Source: Ceratotherium simum simum (taxonomy: Eukaryota > Chordata > Mammalia > Perissodactyla > Rhinocerotidae). From it: DNA of 64,000 nucleotides. The translations under genes and the position numbers were made by a program. A model generated the notes under the pieces. The model saw nothing but the letters and a program-made list of their open reading frames with translations. It was not told where the DNA came from and did not search any database. Numbering within the stretch: position 1 is the first letter of the stretch; every line of letters starts with the position of its first letter. Location of the stretch: the NCBI RefSeq assembly GCF_000283155.1, contig NW_004454229.1, forward strand, positions 6,708,109 through 6,772,108, written 5' to 3'. Shown here in pieces: positions 44,511 to 55,255 of this stretch.

Positions 44511-45784
44511 GTAGCTGAGTGACCAGAATGTGAGTTGAGAGAGGAGGAGAAGGAGGGTGAATTCGAAGAGTAGGCCCGCATGGCCACCCCTTCTCTCAGC
44601 TGCAGAAACAGAGCAGAAATCCTGGCTCTGGTTGGCAGGGGCTGGGCCTCCAGAAGGTGGCAGTTAAAGGAAAAGGAGTCCAGGCCCATGGGCTCAACCG
44701 TGGAGGTTGTGTTTGCCGGCATGCCAGAGGGCCTGTTTCCTCTCCCTGGTCCGCGGCTCTATTTCCATATCCCTCACAGCCACTGGGAGGACGGGGCGGG
44801 GTGGGGGTGGGGGGCTGTGTGAATGGACGCTGAGCATGCGGCCTGTCTCCCTCCTGCCTGCAGCACACAGGGTCCTGGAATTTCATTGGGTCACCTCCAG
44901 TCAAAACCTCGGGCTGCTCTGCCAAGGGAGGCTTGGGCCAGGCTGGTCAGCCCCGGTTTTAGCAGAAGTTTCCTCAAGGGGATCATGGGTTTCAGGGGCC
45001 TCTGTGGGGAGAGTGCAAAATCCAGCACCCAGAAGCCTAGCTTCAGCTTGGCTCAGGGCTTTGCTGGTGAACTTCAGGCAGGCGACATCCCCTCTCTGAG
45101 CCTGTTTTGAAAGGAAGATGTTAATGCCTGTGTCAAAGGCAGGGGGGAGGACAATGTGCAGAAACTGATGGGAAATGGCTGTCGGTCAGTGCTGGCCGAG
45201 CCCACCGTCCAAACCCCTCTAGACAAGGGAGGGTCACGGCTTGAAGGCTGTTTAGAGGCTCAGCGAGATAGTAATTGGGGAACGTTTTATAGAGAAAGAC
45301 GATGACTCCTGGTGTTATTAGCATAGCAGAGCCGGCAAACAGAGAGGTGCTGAGGAAGAAGGAAGCGGATTTAAGTTCAACATCAAATGTGTTTTTGCAG
45401 GGTCCTCCGATGGACAGATGCTTGTCCTGAGCCAACTTGTCCTAGCAAAATGGGTTTTAGGCAATTTCTTGAATGGGTTTAGTTCTATCTAGAAAGCAGC
45501 TACTAAGTGCTTAGCCCTGAGCCAGGGCCATGGGAGGTACCAGAGAATACCAGGCGAGGTCCTGCCCGGGGTGGCTGGGGGAGGAGGCTGACCCTGCGCC
45601 TCCCTCGCCTCCTGTCCAGAGTGTCCTGACCTTGAGTCCACTCCCATCCCAGGAGCTGACCCTGCGCCTCCCTCGCCTCCTGTCCAGAGTGTCCTGACCT
45701 TGAGTCCACTCCCATCCCACCCTCCACAAAGCCTTCTGTCTGAGACTCGGGTTCAGTTCCCCCTTCCGTCCTCTACCCGGCCTT
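44511..45784. other. Intergenic segment
   Basis: Mostly unique. A weak MIR may lie at 45010-45120 (CCCTCTCTGAGCCTGTTTTG). A 68-bp tandem duplication is listed separately. No gene. Confidence 0.5.
45587..45719 (+). repeat. 68-bp tandem duplication, two copies
   Basis: The unit starting GCTGACCCTGCGCCTCCCTC at 45587 recurs at 45655 with no mismatch over 65 bp; copy 1 ends GGAG before copy 2 begins. Identity shows a recent event. Confidence 0.97.
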
Positions 45785-46130
45785 GGACCAGCACTCAGTA
45801 TTGTCACTCACTTGCCACACCTTTGCTCGTGCTGTTCCCTCCCCCCGGAAGGCTTTCTCCCAGATGGAGGCTTCACTCATCCTCTCATTCCTCCGGGTCC
45901 CCCATCAGACATCGCCAGAGCCCTCCCTAACGAACCTCTGTGGAGTGGCACCTGCCCCCTTATCCTGTTCTGTTTTTCTCCATAGCAACCATCACTGCCT
46001 GACATGTTATATGTTTGTTTATTTTTTTCTTACCTATGTCCCTCGTTAGACTTTAAGCACTGTGGGAGTTTTATCCCCACTTTTAGAACAGGTAATCCAT
46101 AAAACTGTGTTAAATGTTGAATAGAATAAT
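45785..46130 (+). mobile_element. L2 LINE 3' fragment
   Basis: CACCTTTGCTCGTGCTGTTC, TCCCCCCGGAAGGCTTTCTC, ATGTTTGTTTATTTTTTTCT and GTCCCTCGTTAGACTTTAAG: the L2 3' end in order. Confidence 0.7.
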
Positions 46131-46139
46131 TCCTTAAAC

Positions 46140-46600
46140 GAAGGCTTCCTGAACATCTGGTATGAGCAGGGCATCACGGTAGGTGCTGAGAATGCAGTGT
46201 GCACAAGATGATGGCGGTCTCCCTCTGCGTGAGCTCACAGCCCAGCGGGAGAGACAGGGGTTAATTCAGTAGGCATACAGACAAATACGTCATGACAAAG
46301 TGTGCCAAGTAGAGGGTGCTCTAAGAGCAAATAAGTCTGACCTGTGGGGGAGGGGCGGTGGTCAGGGAGGGCTTCTCTCTGGAGGTGACATGTGAGTTCT
46401 AAAGGATGTGTGTGAGTTAACCACGCAGAGGGGGAATGTTCCAGTCAGGGAAGGAAAGTCTCAGCAGCAGGGAAGAGCCCTGCCGGGTGGAGTTATTGAT
46501 AGCTGATCCTTGTGGCAGGAGCAGACGCCCAGCAGTCCTGCAGGTGCCCCTTGCCGTGGTATCAGAGAAACCCCAGAGCAGAAAGCAAAGCTTGCTCACG
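46140..46600 (-). mobile_element. L2-like LINE fragment (antisense)
   Basis: ATGAGCAGGGCATCACGGTA, GTCAGGGAGGGCTTCTCTCT, GGAGGTGACATGTGAGTTCT and GGGAATGTTCCAGTCAGGGA fit reverse L2. Confidence 0.55.
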
Positions 46601-46679
46601 TAGCTGAGGGGAGGTGCTGTTGGCTAACACTGCGGGAGACGGGTTACTGTTAGCAATGGCTGGAGTCAAAATGGGCTGA

Positions 46680-47372
46680 CCACTTTCTCAGCTGTTAGAA
46701 TGGCTATTATAGAAAAAAGAAAGAAAATAACAAGTGTTGGTGAGCACATGGAGAAATTGGAAGGCTTGTGACTGTTGGTGGGAATGTAAAATGGTGCAGC
46801 CACTGTGGAAAACAGCATGGCAATATCTCAAAAAATTAAACACAGAATTACCATAGGATCCACCAATTCCACCTCTAGGTGGAACAGATACCTAAAATAA
46901 ATGAAAGTAAGGACTCAAAGATGTTGGTACACCAAGGGTCACAGCAGCGTTATTCACAATAGCCAAAAGATGGAAACGACCCAAATGTTCTTTGGCAGGT
47001 GAATAGAAAAACAAAACATGGTATATGCATACAGTGGAATATTATTCAACCTTGAAAAGGGAATGCAATTCCGATGCACGCTACAACATGGGTGAACCTT
47101 GACAACATTATGCTAAGTGAAATAAGCAGACACAAAAGGACAGATATTGTATGAATCCACTCACATAAGGTATCTAGAATAGGCAAATTCATAGGCAGAA
47201 AGTAGAACGGTGGTTGCCACGGGCTGGGGGAGGGGGAATGGGGAGTCATCAAATAATGGACACAAAGTTTCAGTTGGGGAAGATGAAACGGTTCTGGAGA
47301 TGGGTGGTGATTATGGTTGTACAACAATGTGAATACACTTAATGCCATTAAATTGTACACTTAAAAATTGTT
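46680..47372 (+). mobile_element. L1 LINE: end of ORF2 and 3'UTR (decayed, split by ERE)
   Basis: Starts with the end of ORF2 (GACTGTTGGTGGGAATGTAA, AATGGTGCAGCCACTGTGGA, CAATAGCCAAAAGATGGAAA, GGAATATTATTCAACCTTGA). It runs through a 3'UTR with TGGTTGCCACGGGCTGGGGG and AATTGTACACTTAAAAATTG. Stops break the frame, so it is not active. The sequence resumes after an ERE insertion at 47615. Confidence 0.9.
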
Positions 47373-47614
47373 GGGGCTGGCCCCCAGGCGTAGTAGCTAA
47401 GTTCGCCTGCGGCCTGGGTTGGCGGGTTCGAATCCCGGGCGTGGACTTACACCACTTGTCAGCCATGCTGTGGCGGCAACCCACATATAAAGTAGAGGAA
47501 GATTGGCACAGATGTTAGCTCAGGCCTAACCTTCCTCAAGCAAAAAAACCGAGGAGGATTAGCAATTGATGTTAGCTCAGGGCTGATCTTCCTCTGCAAA
47601 AAAGAAAAAAAAAA
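47373..47614 (+). mobile_element. ERE SINE inserted in the L1 3'UTR
   Basis: GGGGCTGGCCCCCAGGCGTA, B box GGTTCGAATCC (about 47426-47436), AGATGTTAGCTCAGGCC and a second GATGTTAGCTCAGGGC, A-rich tail. It splits the L1 tail at the TTAAAAAT position; the duplication is imperfect. Confidence 0.93.
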
Positions 47615-47675
47615 GTGAAAATGGTAAGTTTTAAGTTATGTATATTTTACTACAAAACAAAAGGAAAAAAACTAG
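47615..47675 (+). mobile_element. L1 LINE 3' terminal piece (continuation)
   Basis: GTGAAAATGGTAAGTTTTAAG and TTATGTATATTTTACTACAA continue the L1 3'UTR after the ERE. Confidence 0.85.
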
Positions 47676-47689
47676 GTTGAGAGCTATGA

Positions 47690-48390
47690 GGCAGGGCACA
47701 ACCTAATACAGGATGTCATGGGGCTTCAAAAGGGGCGCCTAAAGGAAAGGCGGGTACCTAATCTAGCCCAGTGGGGGTGGGGTGGGATGGAGCGGGAGAT
47801 GGTCAGGGAAAGCTGTCTGGAGGAGGCCAAGGCTAAGCTGAAGTCTGAATGGGAGTTGAGGGGCAGCAGGTGTGGAATACCTTTAGACAGAAGGCACAGC
47901 ATTAATTAATTTATTCAACTGAGGCTGGACCGTTCAGGCCTGGGGTGTCATGCTAAGAAGTTTGGTCTTTGTCCTGCAGGCAGGGGCTTTAACCAGGGGT
48001 GACCCACCTGTGCCTCGGAAAGAGCACCCTGGAGGCCATTGTGGACTAGGCAAGGCTGCGAGCAGTGAGGCGTGGGGAGAGGTGCTGGGCCGGCAGGATG
48101 GAGAGCAGCTGACGGGTGAGAATCTCCTGGGCTTGGTGGCCAACAGGTGTGAGGTGTCTACGCTGACTCCCAGGCATGGGTGATGGGGCTCCCACTCGGG
48201 GAGCCCTGGAGGGGAGGCAGGTCTGTGGGTGGGGAGCATGAGGAGATCCGTCTGATACGTGGAGTGTGAAAAGCCCGTTGGGTGCCCAGCGGGAGCTATC
48301 CAGGACACAGATGACGAGTCTGGAGGTCCGGAGAGAAGTCTGCCCCAAAGATGTGGTCTGGGGAGCCATCAGGACCTAGAATGTAGATTT
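47690..48390 (-). mobile_element. Probable old LINE (L2-like) fragment, antisense
   Basis: AAGAAGTTTGGTCTTTGTCC and GCAGGCAGGGGCTTTAACCAG resemble reverse L2-type sequence. Family uncertain. Confidence 0.4.
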
Positions 48391-48644
48391 AAGCCCCGGG
48401 CAGAGCTAAGATGACCCGAACATATCTGTGAGAGAGAAGACGTGTGGGCATGGGGCACGTGCACCCCCAACCAGGAGCACCGGCTGTCCCCATGCTCCTG
48501 AAACCCTCTCCTCTCACAGTTTCAGGGACTCCGCTCTCTCCCAGTTTCCTTCCTTCTGCTCTGACTGTTCTTCCTAGTACTCTTTCAAGGATTCTTTTTT
48601 CTCCAGCCTCCTCTTAAAATTTCATTAGTCAAGCTATTGCTGAT

Positions 48645-49058
48645 ACAATGTTACATAACAAACAGCCCCAAATCTCAGTGTCTTCTGATAAAAGTCATTT
48701 ATTTCTCACTTCCAGGTCTGCAGTCAACCGGGTGGCTCTGCTCCAGGGTGCAGCTCAGGTCTACTTTGGGGGTCTCCCATGCCGGGGCCCAGGCTGAAGG
48801 GCAGCGGCTGCCTGGCATGCTGTTCCCAGAGCGGGGAAAGGAGCGCCAGAGGTGGAGCCAACCCACAGGAGCATGTCTGCTCCCAGGTCGCAAGGCCAAC
48901 CCCAACCCCAGGGGGCAGGGAAGTTATGCCTCCTGCAGAAGCGGGTGGGTATTCGCTGAGCAGTCACACAGTCCACCACAAACGAGCTCCTCCCAGGCTC
49001 CGTCCTTGATGTTCTCCTTCACTTTGGGCAAGTTCAGCCGTGCACACAGCATTGACCC
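48645..49058. mobile_element. Ancient interspersed repeat, family not assigned
   Basis: Opening ACATAACAAACAGCCCCAAA and TTATTTCTCACTTCCAGGTC belongs to a recurring mammalian repeat type (forms with CTTAGTGGCTTAAA). I could not place it in a class. Confidence 0.4.
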
Positions 49059-49059
49059 C

Positions 49060-49680
49060 ACCTGAACCTCCATGATGACTCCTGGACCCATCCCACCGGC
49101 CCAGATCTTTTTCTCCAGCCCCCCTTCTGTGTAGTTACAGGCATTCCCACCTGGATGCTCGTCGGGCGCCTCAAATCCCTGTGTCCAGAACTGGACTCGG
49201 TATTTCTCCCCATCCAATTTCTGTAGTCTGCCCCCATCTCTGCACTCAGCACAAACACCTAGCCAGTTACCTGGGCAGAAACCTGAGAGCCGGTCTCTGC
49301 TCCTTTTCTTCCTTACCCACTGCCAGCGCCTCAGTTGGTCGGCTGGATCTAGTAAGCATCCCACATTCTGTCCACTCCCCACCACCTGTGCTCTCGTCAC
49401 CACAGCCTAGTCCTGGGTTATTGCACGGCCCCCCAGCTGATCTGTCTGCCTTCAGATTCTCCCCTGACCATCCGCCCTCTCCTTGCCAGCCAGAGGGATG
49501 TGTTTGCGGCACAGGTGTGACCATGGCATGGTCCTGCTCGAAACTCTTCAGTGGCCCCCCATCTCATACAAGATGAAGCCCGAGGTCCTCAGCAAAAAAG
49601 TTCAAGGTCCTTCATGATACGACTCCTGTCTCCCTCTGCAGCCCATTGCTCCCCAGCGTCCTGGGCACTGGGCATGGATA
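49060..49680 (+). mobile_element. L2 LINE fragment, longer copy
   Basis: CATGGTCCTGCTCGAAACTC, TTCAGTGGCCCCCCATCTCA and GTTCAAGGTCCTTCATGATA match the L2 3' region in order; CTGATCTGTCTGCCTTCAGA lies before it. Confidence 0.7.
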
Positions 49681-51740
49681 TGCTCCCTGGGAGCCTGCCG
49701 CCTGTGGGGGAAGCAGACAACTCCATCGGTACTTATGATACAACACAAGTGTCACGATGAGGGTACAGGCCCCTGTGGGCATAGTGCAGGTGTGCTGGTC
49801 CAAGGGGACAGGGAAGGTGGCCTGGAGGAGGTGGCCTTCCTTGGACTATAATGGGAGTGGATGAGTGCTCTCAGGGAGAAGCTGGAGACGGAGCTCTGAG
49901 GAGCACCAACAGGTCTGATGGAGGAGGAGCTGGAGAAGGAGACTGAGGAAGCCTGCCCAGAGGGGTCAACGGGGGGAAAATCCGGGGATGGGGTGCCCAG
50001 GGAAGCAGTGCTTCAAGGAGGACGCTGAATGCCAGAGAGGTGGAGCAGGAGAGATTTTGAAAATGGCCTTGGGATAGAGCTCTGCGGGGCCGTGGTTGGC
50101 TGGGGAGAGCAGTTTTAGGGGCGCGATGGGGACAGAAGCCAGATCATGGGGGTGGAGGCCTGGGAGGGGAGACAAATAAAGACAGCAAGTGCAGACAACT
50201 CTTCCAAGAAGTTTGGCTGTGAAAGGGTAAGAGGCAGGCCAGCACCCTGGGGGGAAGGAGCTTTTCTGTTTTGGTTGAAGACGGGACAGACTAGAACCTG
50301 TGTAAATGCTGATTGGAAGGGGCCAGTAGAGAGGAAGAGGCCGAAGGTACTGGGTGGAGGTAAAGGAGGACGTTAGAGTGAAGTCCTAAGATGGGAAGGG
50401 AAGGGACTCAACACAGATGGAGAGACGTCTTCACCTCTCTCTGGGAACACAGAGATGAGGAAACTCCACCTGTGCCCTGGAGTCCTCATAGTCTAGGGGA
50501 GGGGGCTTTGCAGAGGAGGTAAGCTTGGAGCTGGGGCTTTGACAGTTGAGCAGGAGTTTGCTAGGCAGACCAGCAGTGTAAACGGATCCCAGTCAAGGGA
50601 GCAGCACGAGGCGTGGGAGAGCCAATATGTTAGAGTACCACGTTTGAGGGGGGCGTGGTGAAAGGAGAGGGGGACCAGGGGCTTCTCGCACCTTCCACAT
50701 TGATTTCATGAGAGCCTGTGAACTCAAGGCCCAGCGTGGGCACCAGTGCATCCTGAGGGAAGCCAAGGACGCTGCCCTGTTCGTCTCTGTGTTGCCCAGT
50801 ACCTGGCCTATGTGTGTGCTGAGTGAATGAAGCATTCAGGTTCTGGTGGAGTAAGTCTCTCCTGAGGATGCGTGCTGTGGAGACTGCAGGGTTTCCTCAG
50901 GTGAGTCGTTCCTTCTGTTCCTTCCGTGTGCCGACGCTGTGCTGGGCCAGGGCCCCCAGTGAGTGCCGGGCAAATGTTAGCTGTGTCCCTGGGAGCCCCG
51001 TGTCCAAAACCTCCTTTCCAGCCACCCCTCCACCGCTGCAGGCGTCAGCCCATGGGGGGCTGAGAGGACTCCAGAGACCCCCATGGAAGGAGGGTGCAGG
51101 AGCCGCCGTCTCCCCTGCTATCTGGGGCACCCAGAGCAGAGCTCGCAGGCTCGTGTTCTCCACTTCTGAGCCCCGTTTCCATGGAAACAGACATCGGCAA
51201 CCATCAGAGTCCCAGCTTTCAAACACAGGTCTCTTCCAAAACTTACTCTCACGTGACTCATAGACTCCACGATTGTCGGGGCTGCAGGAGCTTAGAGAGC
51301 GTCCCACCCTCCCCCGTGTGAGGAGGGGAGTCGGGTACTGCGGGGCAGAGCCAGGCCTAGAACTCAGTTCAGTGCTCTGATCTTCATCCGTTGCTCCCAA
51401 CCTGGGAGGCCCAGAAGCCATCCATACCGTTAGCCTGGGCCTCAGTTTGCCCATCCATCCGTGTAACAAGGAGCTAGTACCTCAAGTCCACGTGTGCTTG
51501 TTGCGCACCTCAGGATCCTGGAGCTCAGGGCAGGGAGCCCAGACCCGTCCAGACCAGTGGGAGTGGGGTGGGTGGTGGTCAGACTGGGAGCTTGACCCTA
51601 GCACAGCCCCCGGTCTCCAGGGCCTCCCCTCCAAGGCTGATGTCACTGCAACCCAAGACCTGCTTCCCGGCCACTGAGGGCTGGGCTCCTGCCCCAGAGG
51701 ACATTGGGAGGGGGAAAGGAGGGGGCGCAGAGCAGGCTCG
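49681..51740. other. Intergenic segment
   Basis: G/A-rich stretches at 49850-50400. Minus-strand L2-like pieces lie at about 50470-50640 and a forward L2 tail at 50690-50835 (CCCAGTACCTGGCCTATGTG). A MIR core piece lies near 51430-51465. No coding signal. Confidence 0.45.
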
Positions 51741-51749
51741 CGGGAAAAG

Positions 51750-52284
51750 GGCTTCTCGGCCATGTCCCCTGGCTCTGCCTCTCTGTCCCTGGAATACTGT
51801 CCCTCTGCTTGCGCTCCGGTCTCCGCCTCCTTCTCACTCTGCTCTGTCTCGTGGTCCCTTGCGCTCTCTGTTTCTGCATCCCTGTCATCTGTGCCTCTTC
51901 TGTCTCTGGGTCTCTCTGTACAGTTCCCTCTCTGGCTCTTGCTGGGTGGCTTCTCTGGGTTCCTCTGTTCTCACACTAGAGACCCGTGAGGACAGGATTG
52001 TGTCTGTTTCATCCGTTGTCGCATCTGCAATGCACCTGGCTCATAGTAGGTGCTCAACAAGTGTTTGTCGAGTGAGCTACCCTCTTATATGTCTGCCTGT
52101 GTCTCTCCCTCTCTCCCTCCTGTGTGTCCTCGTCTCCTCTGTCCTCTCTCTTGGCCTCCTCTGCTGATGTTGTGCATCTTTTGACTTCTGCATCTCTCTC
52201 TCCTTTTCTGTCTTTGTCTCTTTTGCTCAGTCTCTCTCATTCTCTCTCACTGTTCTGCCTCTCAGTCGCTGCCGGCCTCTCTTA
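51750..52284 (+). repeat. Polypyrimidine (CTCTGT-type) low-complexity tract
   Basis: Strongly C/T-biased sequence built from CTCTGTCTCT-like words, interrupted at 51965-52076 by an L2 tail (CACCTGGCTCATAGTAGGTG, CTCAACAAGTGTTTG). Confidence 0.75.
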
Positions 52285-52302
52285 CACACACACACACACA
52301 AA
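52285..52302 (+). repeat. (AC)n microsatellite
   Basis: Eight or nine AC units ending the pyrimidine tract. Confidence 0.9.
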
Positions 52303-52835
52303 ACCATCTGTGGCATTCTTTCCTGTAAATGTTTTCTAGGTTGATGTGGGTTTAGGAAACCTAATTTCAAGCCTTCAGCTCCAACCCTCAGAAAGGCGCC
52401 TACACACGTTCCCCCTCCCCCAAATTACCATTATAAACAGGACCAGGCACTGGGGCAGCCCAGCCACACTGGGAAGTCAGCTGTTTGTTTCTAATGCCTT
52501 CAGCTGGCTCCTGAGTCACTGTTTCCCTGTGTCCAGTGCCCTCCTGAACAGCAAGACCCCCAGGGCCAAACGACTGCCCTTCCAATAGCCTGCTGTAGGG
52601 AAAGGCTCTGAGACCAGTCCCTCATTGCCCTGCTGTGACCCTAGTCACCATCAGAATCCTTCAGGGGCCTGTCTGAAAGTCTCTTCTCTGAGGGGCTGAG
52701 GGGATATGAAGGTTTTGCCCCGGGAAGAGGAGTTTTAGGCACCTAGAAGCTTGAGGGTGCAGTATGTGGGGGCTCAGAGAAAGAGGTTGTATACCCCCAA
52801 ATACCAACCCTGTAGGCAGCCCGCTAATTGAGAGA

Positions 52836-53062
52836 GTGTGACGTGGTGGTGGGAACATGGGTATGGAGTCCAACAGAAGAGCTGGTTCAACCTCAGCTCT
52901 ACCCCTTATTCACTGTGTGGCCTTGGGCAAGCTATTTGACCTCTCTGGGCCTCCATTTCCTCCTTTGGAAAATGGGGGTCGTCATGCCATCCTTTTGGGG
53001 TGAGGTTTAGAGCAAGGTGTAAAAGCACTTCACACATAGTACATGCTCAGTGAATGATCATT
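52836..53062 (+). mobile_element. MIR SINE, nearly full length
   Basis: CAACCTCAGCTCTACCCCTT, CACTGTGTGGCCTTGGGCAA, TCCTTTGGAAAATGGGGGTC and ACACATAGTACATGCTCAGT follow MIR order. Confidence 0.88.
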
Positions 53063-53154
53063 TCAATTTCTCTCAGTGCATAGGATATACTGGGAAAAAA
53101 TAGATAAAGACATAGTAAATATCTGTACTGTGCCAGGCCCTGGCTGGGACTGAA

Positions 53155-53230
53155 GGCAGTCTGTGTGGTGATTAAGAGCTCTAACTTTGGGATCAGAGAG
53201 GCCTAAGTGTGAGGCCTGGTTCTGCCACTT
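53155..53230 (+). mobile_element. MIR SINE 5' part (interrupted)
   Basis: TGTGGTGATTAAGAGCTCTA, then GCCTGGTTCTGCCACTT; resumes at 53497 after an ERE. Confidence 0.85.
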
Positions 53231-53498
53231 TTTTGTGTGTGTGTGTGTGTGTGAGGAAGATCAGCCCTGAGCTAACATCTATTGCCAATCCTCCTGCTTT
53301 TTTTTTTTTCCTTTTTCTCCCCAAAGTCCCAGTAGATAGTTGTATGTCATAGTTGCACATCCTTCTAGTTGCTGTATGTGGGACGCCACCTCAGCGTGGC
53401 CAGACAAGCAGTGCGTCGGTGTGCGCCTGGGATCCGAACCCGGGCCGCCAGTAGCAGAGCGTGCGCACTTAACCGCTAAGCCGTGGGGCCGGCCCCTA
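53231..53498 (-). mobile_element. ERE SINE inserted in a MIR
   Basis: Reverse ERE with a GT run, CCCTGAGCTAACATCTATTG, GGGACGCCACCTCAGCG, B box complement GGGATCCGAACC and end GGGCCGGCCCC. Perfect target-site duplication GTTCTGCCACTT at 53219-53230 and 53499-53510, which is MIR sequence. Confidence 0.95.
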
Positions 53499-53690
53499 GT
53501 TCTGCCACTTACTGCTGTGTCATTGACCTTCTGTCAGCCTTGGTTTCCTCTTCTGTAAAATGGGTGTCATCACACCAATGCTTTAGGTTTGTTGGAGGGT
53601 TAAATGAGATAATAACTGTAAAGTGCTTGGCCAAGTGTCTGGCCTCGTGTGTGATAGGGAAATATTAGGTGGTGCTAGTTTTCCAAATGT
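53499..53690 (+). mobile_element. MIR SINE 3' part (continuation)
   Basis: CACTTACTGCTGTGTCATTG, TCTTCTGTAAAATGGGTGTC, GAGGGTTAAATGAGATAATA and AAAGTGCTTGGCCAAGTG. Confidence 0.88.
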
Positions 53691-53855
53691 GAGCTCACTG
53701 ACTGTCACAGGATCCTAAAAGTAGGTGTTATTTCACCGATTTTCCAGGGGAGGAAGCTGGGCTTAGAGAGGAGGGGTGATTACCAGGTTACTCCGCTGGC
53801 AGGAGGCAGAGTGAGAACTGGAATCGGGGCATCCTGACTCCAGCCTCTTCCTCAG
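53691..53855 (-). mobile_element. MIR SINE remnant
   Basis: AAGTAGGTGTTATTTCACCG, CAGGGGAGGAAGCTGGGCTT and GAACTGGAATCGGGGCATCC. It forms an inverted pair with the preceding MIR. Confidence 0.65.
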
Positions 53856-54749
53856 CATCATCACTGTTTCAACCTCTTTCTCCCTCCCAGAGCCCCCCAA
53901 AACCCAGAAGCTGAGATCTAGCCCATGAGTCTTCCCTGGACATACTCATATGCACACTCTTGCGGGGCAATGGTGTGATTGCAAGAGGCAGCAAGCTGTG
54001 GGAGCCAGACCCGTGTCTTGGAGGCTAAGTGCCCAGGCTCATCCAGGACACCCCAAGCTCTTGAACTTGACATGGAACCACAAATGGTGGGAGGGGGTGG
54101 TGGGAGTCAGGAGCCATGAACAAGGAAACATCTGAAGTCCTCCAGCAAAAGAGTGTCCGTTGACGTGAGTTCTCAGGAAGTCTTATTCACAAGTGTGGTT
54201 CATCTTATATACTGACACGGAAACAGGAATAGTAGGCGTGGCACCCCGCTGACACGCAGAGGCCTCCTGGAGGGAGGGAAGAGAGGGAAGTGTTTGTTCA
54301 CAAGAATGATACTAGAGACAGTGACGGGATCTCAAGGCAGAAACCCCAGCCGGGCACACTGGAGCCTGCTGACTCCCGGACTGAATCCCCCTAGTGCCTT
54401 GAGGTTGGGTCTACCCGATGGGTAGCCTGGAGTGGGAGGACCCAGCTCACACAGCATCTGGGCCACATATGCCCCATTCTGTCACCTAAATGGCTCAATT
54501 CCAATGGCAGGATGGGCCTACTAACTGAGCCATCTGGGGGTGAGTGGAGGGGTCCTTCTGGAAACAGGGTGAGAATAGAGATTAGCAGCAGTGTCTTTGG
54601 CTGATGGGAGTGCTTGATAATACTAATCCCCCCATTTTTGTATTTTTCCAACTTGTCAGAACTGTGAGTCACCCTCTCAGGGAAGGGATTCCCACGCCTA
54701 GGTACTGCTTGGCTGGCAGATGCCAAAACAAATCAGAGACCCAGGAGCA
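53856..54749. other. Intergenic segment, unassigned
   Basis: No transposon or gene recognised. Confidence 0.5.
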
Positions 54750-54950
54750 AGGTGCTTGGCTCGCTGTGAGTAAGGGGCCGGGGCCGGGGCAGTATGAGTG
54801 AGGTCCTTGGGTGCTGTGAGCGAGGTGCCTGGCTCAGTGTGAGTGAGGTGCTGGGGTGCTATGAGCCAGGGGCTGGGGCACTGTGAGCGAGGCTTGGGGC
54901 GTTGTGAGTGAGGGGCCGGGGCAGTGCGAGTGAGGTGCTGGGGCAGTGTT
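54750..54950 (+). repeat. Minisatellite, about 22-bp unit, about 8 copies
   Basis: Imperfect units of the form GTGAGTGAGGTGCTGGGGCA. Variants carry GTGAGCGAGG, ATGAGCCAGG and GGGCCGGGGC. Unit length varies from about 20 to 28 bp. Confidence 0.92.
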
Positions 54951-54985
54951 GTAGGGGAGACATTGTCACTTCTTGAAAAATGAAC

Positions 54986-55243
54986 TAGGCTGGCCCAGTA
55001 GTGCAAGCGGTTAAGTGTACACGCTCTGCTTCAGCTGCCCGGGGTTTGCAGGTTCGGATCCCGGGCATGCACAGACGCACCGCTTGGTAAGCCATCCTGT
55101 GGCGGTGTCCCATATAAAGTAGAGGAGGATAGGCACAGATGTTAGCTCAGGGCCGCTCTCCTCAAGTAAAAAGGGGAGGATTGGCATCGGATGTTAGCTC
55201 AGGGCTAGTCCTCCTCACAAAAAAAAAAAAAGAAAAAGAAAAA
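54986..55243 (+). mobile_element. ERE SINE (tRNA-derived)
   Basis: AGGCTGGCCCAGTAGTGCAA, B box GGTTCGGATCC (about 55052-55062), two GATGTTAGCTCAGGGC monomers, A-rich tail. Target-site duplication GAAAAATGAACT at about 54975-54985 and 55244-55255. Confidence 0.95.
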
Positions 55244-55255
55244 GAAAAATGAACT

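Noticed and set aside
45587..45719. Repeats considered as a CRISPR-like array
   Set aside because: Only two contiguous copies with no spacers, in a mammalian genome.
51568..52167. 199-codon plus-strand frame rich in Ser and Leu
   Set aside because: Explained by the C/T-rich low-complexity tract, which avoids stop codons.
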